Shown piece after piece: positions 32,772 through 44,830 of a stretch of DNA of 52,230 nt; within the stretch, counting starts at the first letter, position 1; every line of letters starts with the position of its first letter. This stretch comes from Ureaplasma sp. Hg2 (lineage in GTDB: Bacteria; Bacillota_I; Bacilli_A; Mycoplasmatales; Mycoplasmoidaceae). The translations under genes and the position numbers were made by a program. Under the pieces are notes generated by a model. It was given only the letters and a program-made list of their open reading frames with translations, did not search any database and was not told the DNA's origin. The DNA lies in NCBI GenBank assembly GCA_021378525.1, contig JAACJW010000005.1:1-52230 (forward strand). Reading direction: 5' to 3'.

Positions 32772-33588
32772 TTTAATTAGTAATTTTAAAAACAAGAATC
32801 ATTTTCCTCATTCTGTATTATTGATTGAAACAAAAATTAGTAACACAGCACAATTCATTAATGATTATCTTAAGGCGTTATTATGTGATAATAATCCATC
32901 TTGTGGCACTTGTAAATGATGTCAAAAAATAGAACAACACAATTATTATGATTTAATTATTTGTGATGGGTCATATAGTACAATTAAAAAGGAAGCTATC
33001 CTTTCCATCCAGAACCAGTTTAACCGGCCGGCATTGGAGCAAAAGGGAATTAAAATATATCTTATCAAAAACGTTGAGAACACCTCTAAGCAAGCCGTTA
33101 ATTCATTATTAAAGTTTTTAGAGGAACCACCACCTAACACTTATGCTATCTTAACAACTAAAAATGAAGGGGCGATTGTTAGCACGATTACAAGCCGATG
33201 TCAAAAATTGCGCCTTCCATCAAATACAATTGCATTTGAAAAATTAATGCAAGCATATCAAATTGACGCTAGTAAAAGTAATATTTTAAAACAGTTATTT
33301 TATAACATCGATAATATCATTCCTTTTATTGAAAGCGGTTTAATGGATACCATTAATAAATTAGGCACTGAAATGATAAGCGCTAACAATGATATTCAAC
33401 TTATGAAATCAAATTTAAATGATTTCAAAAAATTATCATATTTTGAAATCCAACAATTATTACATTGAATTATTTGTTTACTAGAACATTGAAATTCACA
33501 GCAATTCCTTGAATTGGCTGAAAATACCAAACACAATCCTAACAAGGTTATGTTGTTTAATCAAATTATGCAAGCCATCCAGGCTTAA
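32764..33588 (+). CDS. holB: DNA polymerase III delta' subunit
   Basis: Delta' is part of the clamp loader that places the sliding clamp on DNA. The zinc module is CX5CX2CX2C (CGTCKWC is its second half), followed by QAVNSLLKFLEEPPPNTYAIL and ITSRCQKLRLP, the classic delta'/tau block. No intact P-loop is seen, as in other delta' subunits. Length is 274 residues. It overlaps tmk by 8 bp, so translation is probably coupled, and is followed by mnmE 10 bp later. Confidence 0.93.
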
Positions 33589-33598
33589 GGAGATCATC

Positions 33599-34933
33599 AT
33601 GGAAACTATCGTCGCATTAGCTACCAGCCCAATGAATTGTGCAATCCACATCATTCGTGTTTCAGGTTTTGACACCTACTATATTTTAAATGCGATTATT
33701 GATAAGCCAATCGTAAAAAAAGGCTACCAGATTAGTCGTCGCACTATCATTGATGGCCATCAAATTATTGATGATGTATTGATTAGTAAATTTGTTAATC
33801 CTAAATCTTATACCGGTGAAGACCTGGTTGAAATTAATTGTCATGGCGGACTAGTAGTAGCTAATCAAATTATTAAACTACTAATTAAACATGGTGCAGT
33901 TTTAGCGATGCCCGGCGAATTTAGTAAAAGAAGTTTTTTGAATAACAAGATTGATTTGAATCAAGTTGAATCAATTGATAATTTGATCCATGCTAAAAAC
34001 GAATTAGCAACAAAAGGGGCAATCACCGGGGTAATGGGTTCAGTTTCTCATGATTTAGAGGAATTACACAATCAATTATTTAATATTATTGCTGCCATTG
34101 AAATTAACATCGATTATCCTGAATATGATGATGTCCCAACAATGGATATAACAAAAATAAAACTAGCAATTCAATGATTAATTAATAAAACCACTAAAAT
34201 GGTTGAACAATCAAAGATCTTTCAACCAATCAACAATGGAATAAAACTTGCCATTGTCGGCAAACCAAATGTTGGTAAGTCTTCCTTATTAAATGCGCTA
34301 ATTAAACAAGATAAAGCAATTGTTAGTAATATCGCAGGCACAACCCGAGATGTGGTTGAAGCGTCGATTAATATTAATAATATAACCTTACAAATCCTTG
34401 ATACTGCCGGTTTAAGGGAAAGCAAAGATAAGATTGAAAAAATGGGAATATCTAAAACTAAAGAAATTATTAGAAATGCGGATTTGGTACTATATTTACT
34501 TGATGGTTCCAGCAAGCTAGATAGTTTGGATAAAGCAAATATTAAATTAATCAAAGATAAACCTCATTTCATTGTGGTTAATAAAAAAGATTTATTAAAT
34601 AAAACTCACAAAACTAATGATAAACACATTTATATTAGCGCCAAACATAATCAAGTCAGTGATCTTGTTAAAGCAATCGAAAACCAATTTATGGTGAATA
34701 AATTTAACAAAATTGATTTTCACATCCTGCAATCAACCCGCCAAATTGGTTTGATGTCAAATGTTGTTGAACTTTTAACATCAAGCCTATATGATATAAA
34801 TCACATGATTCCGATTGATATGGTAATTACTAAACTAGAAGTAGCGAACATTAGAATTAATGAAATTTTAGGTGTTGGTGCAAACTACGATATTTTAGAT
34901 GAGTTATTTAGTAAATTTTGTTTAGGAAAGTAA
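33599..34933 (+). CDS. mnmE: tRNA uridine-5-carboxymethylaminomethyl modification GTPase MnmE
   Basis: MnmE, with MnmG, modifies U34 in certain tRNAs. The N-terminal folate-binding domain starts METIVALATSP. The GTPase domain has the P-loop GKPNVGKSS, the AGTTRD switch, DTAGLRES and NKKD. The C-terminal FCLGK carries the Cys of the family. Length is 444 residues. The ATG at 33599 is chosen because AAGGAG at 33587-33592 precedes it and the protein begins with the conserved sequence; the frame open from 33509 has no support. Confidence 0.96.
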
Positions 34934-34937
34934 TATT

Positions 34938-35747
34938 ATGCAATATAAAATTATCGACACCCATAGTCACATCAATTGTGAACCGTTACTAGCAGAGGCT
35001 GATGTCATTATTGAACACTGTTTAGCTGAATCAATTTGTTTAAATGTCGTTGGAACTAATTATGAGAATAGTGTAATCGCTATTGAACAGGCAAAAAAAT
35101 ATCCTAATGTTTTTGCAATCGTGGGGATACATCCCTGCGACGTTAATGAAAATAGTCAAGAAACAATTGATAAGTTAGATCAACTAATTAAAGATAACCT
35201 TAACTATATTGTTGCGATTGGTGAAATCGGTTTAGATTATCATTATCAACCAATGCCGTCTAAAGAAATACAAAAGAAATATTTTTTAGCACAAATTAAA
35301 TTAGCTGAAAAATATAGCCTTCCAATTGAATGTCATATTCGGGATGCTCATGATGATGCGGTTGAATTACTAAGAATTCACAGTCCTAAATTTAAAGGTG
35401 TTATTCATTGTTTTGAAGACGAACCGAAATATGTACCGCTCTATTTAGAACTTGGCTACTACATTAGTGTTTCAGGAATAGTTACCTTTAAAAAAGCAAT
35501 CCGTTTAAATGAGGCATTAGCTTTAATTAAACTAGATAAGCTGCTAACTGAAACCGACGGTCCGTGATTGGCTCCTGTACCGCATCGCGGTCAGACTAAT
35601 TATCCTTACTATGTAAAGCATGTAAATAATTATATTGCCAATCGTTTAATGCTTGACCTTGATAAATTAGAAAATCAACTAATTTTGAACGCGCACAAGG
35701 TTTTTCAATACGATAAAAAATCCCAAAACATTAAGTCTAAAAAATAG
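34938..35747 (+). CDS. tatD: TatD-family metal-dependent deoxyribonuclease
   Basis: TatD proteins are cytoplasmic metal-dependent hydrolases with DNase activity. Metal ligands: DTHSHIN (HxH), GEIGLDYHY, ECHIRDAHDD, VIHCF and ETDGPWLAPVPHRGQTN, where the usual TDSPYL is replaced by TDGPWL. Length is 269 residues. It starts 4 bp after mnmE and ends the housekeeping cluster. A stem-loop follows. Confidence 0.94.
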
Positions 35748-35773
35748 GTATTTTAAAAAACACTTATATTTAT

Positions 35774-35832
35774 AAATCACGAAATATTAATTATAATTTA
35801 ACGTTTCTTTTTGCTATTTCGTGATTTTTAAA
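35774..35832 (+). terminator. Long-loop inverted repeat between tatD and the large permease gene
   Basis: AAATCACGAAAT at 35774-35785 and ATTTCGTGATTT at 35816-35827 are perfect complements around a 30-nt loop, followed by TTTTT-like DNA. This may terminate the tatD transcript. Its right arm overlaps the promoter of the next gene, so it could also be an operator. Confidence 0.55.
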
Positions 35833-35838
35833 TATAAT
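35811..35838 (+). promoter_or_regulatory. Promoter giving a probably leaderless permease mRNA
   Basis: TTGCTA at 35811-35816 and TATAAT at 35833-35838 are 16 bp apart. The ATG at 35845 begins 6 bp after the -10, about where transcription should start. No Shine-Dalgarno sequence is present between them. Confidence 0.6.
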
Positions 35839-35844
35839 TATTCT

Positions 35845-38800
35845 ATGTTAAATTTAATTAAAGAAATCTTAAGATCAATGAAACGTAATGTTTTAGCAGT
35901 TGTCAGTTTAATTTTACTGATTTTTATGGCAGCATTTTTGTTCACAAATATCAATGATACGACCGGTAATTTAAACCGTTCGTATACTAGTTTAGTAAAT
36001 AATGGCAACCTTCATGACTTAACGGTTGATGAAATGATGCCAGACGGTGAACTTGATTTTAGTCACTATTACTCTGGTGCTTCAAATAATTTGAATTCCA
36101 CGACGAAATATATATCAAAGTCGGATAGTGATTACTCCTTCAGCATTAAGCAAACTGCTATAGCTTCAATTAAATATACTATAACCGATGATGGGCAAGA
36201 TATTATGCTTTCATCGAAGACGCCGTTTATAGTCCAAATGGAACAAAAGCATGGTCGGCATCCAATAAAAACTGATGTTACAATAGATTTTTCAAATCCA
36301 ACTAAAAACACCCAATGAATAATAGACACCTTAAATTCACCAGCTAATATTAATGTTGATGGTCAATACGGTCTAGACATGGATATGTACTTGGACCAAC
36401 ATAACTTGCCAACCACTTATGATTATTCACAAATTTCTAAATGGCAGGACCATATAAATAAAGATGGAACGTTCACTTACAATAATTTATTGACAGAATC
36501 ACTTATGTATAGTTCTAAATCACCGCAACCAGCTAATACCACAAACGACTGATTACTTGTTAATGACTGAACCCATATTAAAACGTCCGGTAAGTATCAA
36601 TCTTTTTATATTGAAAATTGAAATAATGGTGATTACACTAAATATTTTCAAAATACACTTTCATCAATTCCAATGGGAACTTTTTTATCTTCTGAAACAA
36701 ATGCTGAAGATATTTTAAATAAAATAATTGTTAATAATTTTGATGAAATGGATAGCGAAATGGATAAAGTTGTTGGCAAAGATAATTGAAGACATTATGA
36801 AGCTTTAGATATGACTACCGCTAAAGATCATAATCTATATAAGATGATCAAAACCTCCAACCAAGATCAAGTTGATAAAATTGATTTATACGCTGGCGAA
36901 AGATTAGATAATCCAAAAGATTTAAATCTTTTTTCAGTTACTCTTCAAGACATCATTGATCATCCTAATAATTACACTACAAAAGTCAATATCAAAAATA
37001 TTAAAAATGTAATGGACACTTTTGAATTTTTTGCAAAAGCTTCCAACCAAACAACTAAATCAAAAGATTACACCAATGCATTTAATGAATTGCTATCACC
37101 TACCATAACGCCGACCCAATGAAAGACTGATATCAAGAAAATAAGTGGTAGTGGTTCAAAAGGCGGAGCATATATTGAAAATAAGGAATATAAACTAATT
37201 GTTACTTACGATTCAATAGATAATATTATGGCATCCGATTATTCTTCATTTAGTACTATTTTATCTCCAGGGTTTGCGAAGGCAAATAATAAGGTCCCAC
37301 TTAGCCCAACTGTGTGGAATGAACATCAATCGGACACTCAGGATGATTTTAATAACTGAATTACAAATTTATCAAAAAATAACCCAGAAAATGTCGTTGA
37401 TGTCGGAGGATCTAAATATATCGTTTTAGGTATAGGTTTAACACCAGATTTTATGTATCCTATCTTTAATGCTCAATATTTAATGCCGGACACAACAACT
37501 CAGGCATTGCTATATGTAAATGACAATGGATTTAACAACATCCATGATGCACAACGTTCAGCGAGTATAGAACAATATATTGTGGCTAAAACAAAATCAG
37601 GGGTTTCATTGCAAAGCACATTAGACCAAATTAATGATTGAAGTGCTATTCATATGAATTGGCCTAGTAATATTAATGCGGCACATGGCGCTAAAGATAT
37701 GACTAATAAATTAAATGTATCTGCTGGGAGAGTTTCCTTTTTAGGCTCTCTATTGGGAGGCATTAATATCGTTTCAACATTCTTGATTTCTTTTGTAATT
37801 ATTTTGTCATTAATTGTAGGATCGATTATCATTAGAAAATTTATTACTTCTAATCGCATTAGTATTGCAATTATGAAAGCAAATGGTTATCGAAGTCGTG
37901 ATATTACTAAAGCTTTAATGATTATTCCTGTTTTAATAACTGTATTAGGTGGTATTCCAGGATACTTTCTTGGTAATTTAGCCCAAACCGGAACAATTAT
38001 GTTGTTTAGTGATTTTTGGACGGTGCCAACAGATGTTATATCATTTTCGTGGGTGGCATTCCTAGTGGTGCTAATTGTTCCGTGGATCATCTTTAGTCTT
38101 ATTATTCTAGCTTCAACGTTTTACACATTACGTGGAACCATCAGTGAATTGATGAAAGAAGGTAGTGATGTAAAACCTAACATCTTAAGTAATGCAGCTA
38201 AAAAAGCTGTTAATAAATTAGGCGTCATGACTAAACTAAGGACTTCGTTAGCATTCCATTCAACTTGGAAATTAACCCTCTTGATGGTTATGAGCGCGGC
38301 CGCAATCTCCAGTATTACCTTCAGTGTCTCGACGCAATCGCAGTTTAGTAATAGTCGAGATAAATCATTCGAGGGCAAGAATTACGAATTCATGATGAAT
38401 TTATATAGCCCCACTATTGAAGGTGGTCAATATATTGGGATGCCGTTTGAAGATTTTGGTAAATCAATTGATGGTGTGCCAAATACAGATAAATATGTGG
38501 CAAAACCGCCTAATGTTCCATGGGACCAATGAAAAGATAAGGATCAACAATGAGACTATATAAATACGTCGGTTAATGGAGGATTTAGAAAAGACCCTTC
38601 TTTTGTTACCAATTACAAACCGTCAACCTTAGGTAATTATAATAGTATGAGCTTTCCTTCCATGACTGATTTGCCTAATATGTCTTCAGATCCTGAAATG
38701 TTAAAATATAAGGTTCAATCTAAAACGGCCTATGATCATAAATTAGGAATAGGAGCTAAAAATTCTAACGCTTGACAAATTGCGGTAGCGATGATGCCGG

Positions 38801-40320
38801 ATGGTCAAAAGCAAATTGCAGAGCAATCTTTTAGCGATTTTATGAGTTACGTATATGACAACAACTTACCTTTAAAGAAGTTCATTATTAAGAATGGCAC
38901 TGAGGAAAATCCCAAATGGGATTTTAAGGAAAAGGATATAAATAATACATTGTTTTTGAACGAGGAATTCGTTGGCGATGTTATTAAGGCTTATCAAGAC
39001 GAAGGGTGTAATACAACCGATTTCAAATTAGGGTATGACATTGTGCCGATTGAGTCAACTGATGAAACATATACTTATTTGCAAGGTAGTGTTGATAGTA
39101 TTAATGGAAAGAAAAACTCTAAAGGGTCAACAATAACTGTAAATGGTATTAAAACCCAAGATGACAAACATCAATCTAGAGTCAAATTATATGATACAAA
39201 CAATAAATATTTAAACGATGAATTGAATCAAACTTTAAAAAATAATGTTTATCCAATTATTCCTAATGCTTTTGCGGCCCAAAATTATAATCTTCATATT
39301 GGTGATAAAATTATTGTTAATGCCGATAACAACGCTTATCGTAATCAAACGAACGATGCAATGAAAAAAGATTTTGATAGCCATAAAAAGGCAGTGTTTA
39401 AAGTTATTGATATAACCGCAACATATTATGATAACGAATTTTATGCGAACCAAAACGATATTAACAAAGCATTGGGTTATGACGATCCGAACTTTGAGAA
39501 TCGGAATGCATTAGGTGTTAGCGCGACTAACGCTAAAGGCCTTTCTAATTCAATCGGTAATATTCCATTCAACGGAATCATCACACCTGAAAATCCTAAA
39601 AACAGTGTTCCCTATACATTATATAATGGTCTATCATTGTACTCACCATCTGGTTTATATCCAGCAACTGATAAATGAGACCAAACCGCTGCGAAAAAAA
39701 TGTTTATGTCAGGAAACAAAACAGCTAATAATTCCTCAGCGGTAATGGATTATATTAGTGGTGCAACCGGGATTGCTTTAAAAGGGAAAAAAATGGATGA
39801 AAAAGCTGAGAATTTATATAAATCAATTGTTAAAATATATGGAAGTTCACCATTAGTTACAACGATTTCTAATGTAAACAACAAAGGAATAACGTTAAAC
39901 ACCTTCAATCAACTAACAAGTACAACTGAAAAAATTTCAAGTATTGTGATTGGAATTATCATTCCCATTTCGTTTTTAATGGTATTGCTAATTGCATCGA
40001 TGTTAATTAGTGATGCAAGAAAACTAGTTGCCATGTTGAAGTCTCTAGGCTTTAGTGACCGAGAAGCAGCGTCGATATTCCTATCTATAGATTTACCAGT
40101 ATTTGTTCTGGGATTGTTGATTTCACTACCATTTATTTATGTCATAAGTTTAATATTTAGCACAGTCGTATTTAATTTTGCGAATATATTATTAAGTGGT
40201 ACAATATCATGGTTAGGATACGGTATAGCAGCCGCATCAATGATTGTTATCTTCTATTTAACATATTTATTTAGTAAATTATCGATCAAAAATATGAACT
40301 TAGTTCAAGAATTAAAATAA
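35845..40320 (+). CDS. Very large ABC transporter permease (FtsX-like, MG468-type)
   Basis: A 1491-residue membrane protein. It has an N-terminal helix (about 18-37), a first extracellular domain of about 590 residues, a block of three helices near residues 640-770 (FLISFVIILSLIVGSIIIRKF, then TVLGGIPGYFLG), another helix near 813-830 starting a second large ectodomain, and three helices near the C-terminus (SIVIGIIIPISFLMVLLIASM; VFVLGLLISLPFIYVI). This is the two-FtsX-domain layout. The similar M. genitalium protein MG468 pairs with ATPase MG467. About 17 TGA codons encode Trp, and TGG is also used. The ATPase gene follows 11 bp later. The likely job is coupling ATP use to lipoprotein or substrate export. 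Confidence 0.88.
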
Positions 40321-40331
40321 GGAGCATTATT

Positions 40332-41597
40332 ATGGCTAAAGTAGACAAGAAAGATTTATCAATTAAAGCACAACCTAAAACTGAAGTTGTCGATCAAAAG
40401 ATCGATAGTGAAATTAGTCCTGTGATTGTTCAATTAAAGGAAAACGAATCCATTAGTAAAGATGCAAATGACAAACCGAGCAAAAAGAGTTTGTTAAATA
40501 AGGCACAACCCAAATCTAAAAACGTTAAAGATGATGAAGTAATTGCTGATAATAACGCCGAGTTAAAAGAACGTGACGTTAAAAGTGAAAACAAGTATAA
40601 CGAATTACGGGCTGAAACTAAAGAAAAAGCTGAACGACTAAGTGAGCTTGAAGCAAGGCTGGCAGAAAATGTTAAGAAAACTCCAAAGGATAAAAACAAT
40701 CTAACTGAAGTTGAAAAAGCAGAACAAGCTAAAATGTTAGCTTTAAAAGTAGAACGTGATAAAGCGAAAGCTGAATTTAAAACTCTTAATCACGCTCAAA
40801 AGAAAGCGACTAAAGAACGAGTTAAAGTTGTAAAAAAATTGAATGCTGCTCACCAAGGCCCAAAAGATGTAGTGATGCACGAAGGCAATGTAATTGAATT
40901 AAAGAATGTTGTTAAATATTATTCAAATGGATACTTAGTTAACAAGATCATCAAAGGAATTGATTTAGATATTGCTCATGGTGAATTCATCGTTATCTTA
41001 GGCCCTTCAGGTTCAGGTAAAACTACTTTAATGAATATTATAAGTGGTTTAGACCGTGCGAGCGAAGGACAAACAAGTGTATGCGGTAAAAACTTAATTA
41101 ACTTAACTAATAACGAGTTAACAAGATTTAGACGTCAACATGTTGGATATATCTTTCAACAATATGGTTTGTTACCCAATCTAACAGTTAAAGAAAACGT
41201 TGAAATTGGTAGTTACTTACAAAAAGATAAATCAAAAAAATTGGATGTTACTGAAATTTTAGAATCAGTTGACATGGTTGAACATATTAATAAGTTCCCT
41301 CATGAATTATCAGGTGGTCAACAACAACGAGTTTCAATTGCGCGAGCTTTTGCTAAGAACCCAACAATCCTATTTGGTGATGAACCAACTGGCGCGATTG
41401 ATGAAGAAATGTCTAAAATGGTTTTAGAACAATTTGTTCAAATCAATAAAAAGTTTAAAACAACTGTTGTTATGGTAACTCATAATCCAATCTTTGCTGA
41501 TCTAGGGACTTGTGTTATTAAGGTTAAAGATGGTCAAATTAATGAATTAATTAGAGATCAGAAACCAAAACCAGTGCGCGATTTAAACTGACAATAA
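40332..41597 (+). CDS. ABC transporter ATPase with charged N-terminal extension (MG467-type)
   Basis: A 421-residue LolD/MacB-like ATPase partner of the permease before it. The ABC domain starts near residue 187: Walker A GPSGSGKTT, Q-loop IFQQYGLLP, signature LSGGQQQRV, Walker B ILFGDEPTGAID and the MVTHNP His switch. The first about 185 residues are a Lys/Glu/Ala-rich region, largely coiled coil (for example EKAEQAKMLALKVERDKAKAE is the core of one helix, listed here in part: EKAEQAKML), absent from most relatives. AAGGAGC precedes the ATG. The stop follows a Trp (TGA) and Gln codon at 41589-41594. Confidence 0.93.
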
Positions 41598-41603
41598 AAT
41601 ATT

Positions 41604-41633
41604 AATTTCACTAATTTGTTAGTGAAATTTTTA
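41604..41633 (+). terminator. Terminator after the ABC ATPase gene
   Basis: AATTTCACTAA at 41604-41614 pairs with TTAGTGAAATT at 41619-41629 (loop 4 nt), followed by TTT. Confidence 0.93.
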
Positions 41634-41768
41634 TTGATAAATTTAATTATTTTTCATTAATTTTTCATTAAATTAATAAATAAGCAATTTTTGATATAAA
41701 ATATATTATAATTTATAGGTTACTATATATAGTAGTATCTAATTTTTTTATTTAGAAGGGTGATAAAT

Positions 41769-44621
41769 TTGAAATTATTACATCGTATAAGTCCGAGAAA
41801 TCGTATCTTGGACCACGCCAGCTCGATTGCTGATGAAGTAATCGCACTTGAAGCGCCTTATAGCAAACTAACTGATCAGGAATTGAGAGACAAAACTGAT
41901 GATTTTATCATACGTTTAGATAACAATGCAACACTAGATGATATCATCGCTGAAGCTTTTGCAACCGTTCGAGAAATGATTTACCGAACCTTTAAGCAAA
42001 AGGCTTTCCGAGTTCAATTGATCGGGGCGGCAGTTGCCCATTTTGGTGATTTTGCTGAAATGATGACAGGGGAAGGTAAAACCTTAACCTTGTTATTAGT
42101 ATCATACTTGGATAGTTTGCTTAAAAAGGGTGTTCACATCGTTACTGTTAATGAATATTTAGTACAACGTGATGCTGAGTATTCAGCTAAAGCATTAAAT
42201 CGCTTAGGTGTTTCAGTTGGTTATATCACTAGTGCGATGAGTAATAGTGAAAAACAAAGTATGTACAATTGTGACATTACTTATGCACCAAACTCTGAAA
42301 TTGGGTTTGATTATTTACGTGACAACATGGCACGTAACATTCATGATAAAGTTCAACGGGGGCTTCATTTTGCAATCGTCGATGAAGGTGATTCAATTTT
42401 AATTGATGAAGCGAGAACGCCACTAATTATTAGTGGACAACCAAAAAATGATGTTTCCTTATATATGAAGGTTGATCGTTTTATTGCTAAGCTAGACGAA
42501 GATGATTATCTAGTAGATCCTGAAAGTAATAGTATTACTTTAAGTGATTATGGAGTTGATAAAGCACAAGAATACTTTGAAGTAAATAACATCTATGATA
42601 TTGAAAATTCAGATATAGTTCATAAGATGGTGAATGCTTTAAGAGCACATTATGTTTTTGAAAACGGAAAAGAATACATTGTTAAACAAGATAAGAATGG
42701 TCAAGATATAATTGCTTTAGTCGATCAATTTACTGGCCGGGTTTTAGAAGGTCGAAGTTATAACGCTGGTTTGCAACAAGCGATCCAAGTTAAAGAACGG
42801 GTTAAGATTGACCCTGAAAATATCACTGTGGCAACAATTACTTATCAATCGTTATTCCGTCAGTATAATAAGTTGTCTGCCGTATCGGGGACAGCTTTAA
42901 CTGAAAGTGAAGAATTCATGAGTATTTATAATATGGTGGTAGTGCCGATTCCAACAAACCGTCCATTGATTCGTCAAGATCACCCAGATTATATTTTTGG
43001 TGATAAAAAAACTAAATGAAAATATGTAATTGCTGATATTATCAGACGTCATAAAACAGGTCAACCAATTTTGGTTGGGACCGCATCTGTTGATGACTCT
43101 GAAGTTTTACATCAATTATTACTTAAAGTTGAAGTACCACACGAAGTTTTAAATGCGAAGAATCATGCTCGTGAAGCTGAAATTATTGCTAAAGCTGGTG
43201 AAGTTGGTTCGATTACAATTGCGACCAATATGGCTGGTCGAGGGACCGATATTAAATTAGGCAAAGGTGTTATTGATGCCGGTGGTTTATTTGTTTTAGG
43301 AACCGAACGTCATGAATCAAGAAGAATTGATAATCAATTGCGTGGTCGTTCAGGACGACAAGGCGACATTGGGGAATCGCGTTTCTTCATTAGTTTACAA
43401 GATAGTTTATTCAAACGATTTGCAACCGATAAATTTGATAAAGCCCAATCTAAATTAGGCGACGATTATATCGATTTACGTTTCTTTGGGCGTTTGTTAA
43501 ACAACACGCAAAAAAAAGTTGAAGGAATCAACTTTGACGTTCGTAAAAATTTGATTGATTACGATCATGTTTTAAGTAGTCAAAGAGAATTGATTTATAA
43601 ACAACGAGATCAAATTTTAAAAGCAAAGAACCTAGTTCCACTAGTTAAAAACATGGCTAAACACGTCGTCACTGATGTGGTTGATTTGTTCCGTGATAAG
43701 GATAACTCAGATATTATTAATATTGATAAATTGGTTGAAAGTTTAAATGAAAAAATATTCTTGGAGCCAATTGCAACAACAGCAACGTTAGATAGACATA
43801 AACCTGATCAAGTTAAAAAAACTTTAACTAAATTGATGGAAGATTGAATTCAATCAAAGGCCGAAGAATTAACTGTTCCTGTTATCAATCCAATGTTACG
43901 TGATATTCTGATTCGCAACATTGATGAATCATGAACGCAACATTTAGATAATGTTATGAAATTGCGTGAAGGTGTAAACTTGCGAGCTTATGAACAAAAA
44001 TCACCATTAAACATTTATGTTAATGATGCCGACCGAATGTTTAATAACTTAAAGAATAATACCGCTCATAAAACAATCGTTATTTTTGGTCGCATGAACA
44101 ACATGCAACAACAATCACGGCGTGGCCCACAAGGTGAACCAACCATTCAAGTTATTAATGGCGATCAAAACGCTCCAACATTTGAATTATCAACTTCAGC
44201 TAACAAAGCACCAGTTATTATCAATGGACAGCAAGAAGCGACTCCTAAGGGTAAAATTAACATTGCTTTACTTAATCATGTGCCAATGCCAAAGATATCA
44301 TTATTAGATGATCATATTGAAAATAAGCCATTATTACCGAAGGCTAAAAAGAGTTCAGCTACAAAAGTTAAAATTCCAACTAAAAAACCTGTAGCAACCA
44401 AAAGATTAGATGTCCTTAATGGAAAAGCGGCTAGCCAATCAGTTGAAAATAAAACAGCTTCTAAAAAAGCAGTGGCTAAGAAAACGACTGCAGCTAAAAC
44501 TACTACTAAAAAGTTAGTAGCTAAAAAAGCGGCAACCACTAAAACAAAACCGACTAAAAAATTAACTACAACCAAATTAGATGTTGCAAAACCGGCAACT
44601 AAAAAAAGCGATGACAACTAA
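41769..44621 (+). CDS. secA: Preprotein translocase ATPase SecA with histone-H1-like tail
   Basis: SecA drives secreted proteins through SecYEG with ATP. Core motifs are Walker A MMTGEGKT (98-105), IGFDYLRDNM, VDEGDSILIDEARTPL (Gly replaces the usual Val) and ATNMAGRGTDIKLG with QLRGRSGRQGD. The 950-residue length is partly a tail: from about residue 858 it is nearly all Lys, Ala and Thr (KKAVAKKTTAAKTTTKK-like), like histone H1. The usual zinc-binding CxC..CH end is absent. The start is TTG at 41769, placed 6 nt after AAGGGTGAT, an extended Shine-Dalgarno; GTG at 41760 lies within that site. An A7 tract lies 14 nt before the stop. Confidence 0.95.
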
Positions 44622-44674
44622 ATCAGTAATTGCTGAAAAGTCAGAAGTAGCTAAAAAATAAAATATACAAATAA

Positions 44675-44729
44675 AAAGCAACCATTAATGAAATTCCGAT
44701 AATCAGGAAAATTCACTAATGGTTGCTTT
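44675..44729. terminator. Terminator between secA and the SRP RNA gene
   Basis: AAAGCAACCATTA at 44675-44687 and TAATGGTTGCTTT at 44717-44729 form a 13-bp perfect stem with further pairing inside. On the minus strand TTTTTAT follows, so it mainly ends the SRP RNA; it may also stop secA transcripts. Confidence 0.9.
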
Positions 44730-44739
44730 GTAATTTTAA

Positions 44740-44824
44740 ATAGTGCCACCACACATAAAGGGCATATGCTTAGTGCTGCTCCATTTCTGACCTGACACGA
44801 TTCGCTACTCAATATTGCGATGAC
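44740..44824 (-). ncRNA. ffs: Small signal recognition particle RNA (4.5S-type)
   Basis: The minus strand holds GTCAGGTCAGAAATGGAGCA followed by GCAC, matching the conserved domain IV loop of bacterial SRP RNA (GTCAGGTC...GGAGCAGC). The 5' end GUCAUCGC (complement of 44817-44824) pairs over eight positions, with G-U pairs, with GUGGUGGC (complement of 44745-44752), closing a hairpin of about 85 nt. A minus-strand TATAAT sits 7 bp upstream of that 5' end, and a strong terminator follows. The RNA joins Ffh to bring membrane proteins to the translocon. It lies next to secA, transcribed toward it. Ends are estimated to within a few bases. Confidence 0.9.
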
Positions 44825-44830
44825 ATAATT

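Noticed and set aside
33509-33598. Extended MnmE start inside holB
   Set aside because: The family begins with METIVAL at 33599, and AAGGAG is just upstream.
44312-44617. Minus-strand open frame opposite the secA tail
   Set aside because: It is the mirror of the Lys/Ala/Thr tail, with no ribosome site or promoter.
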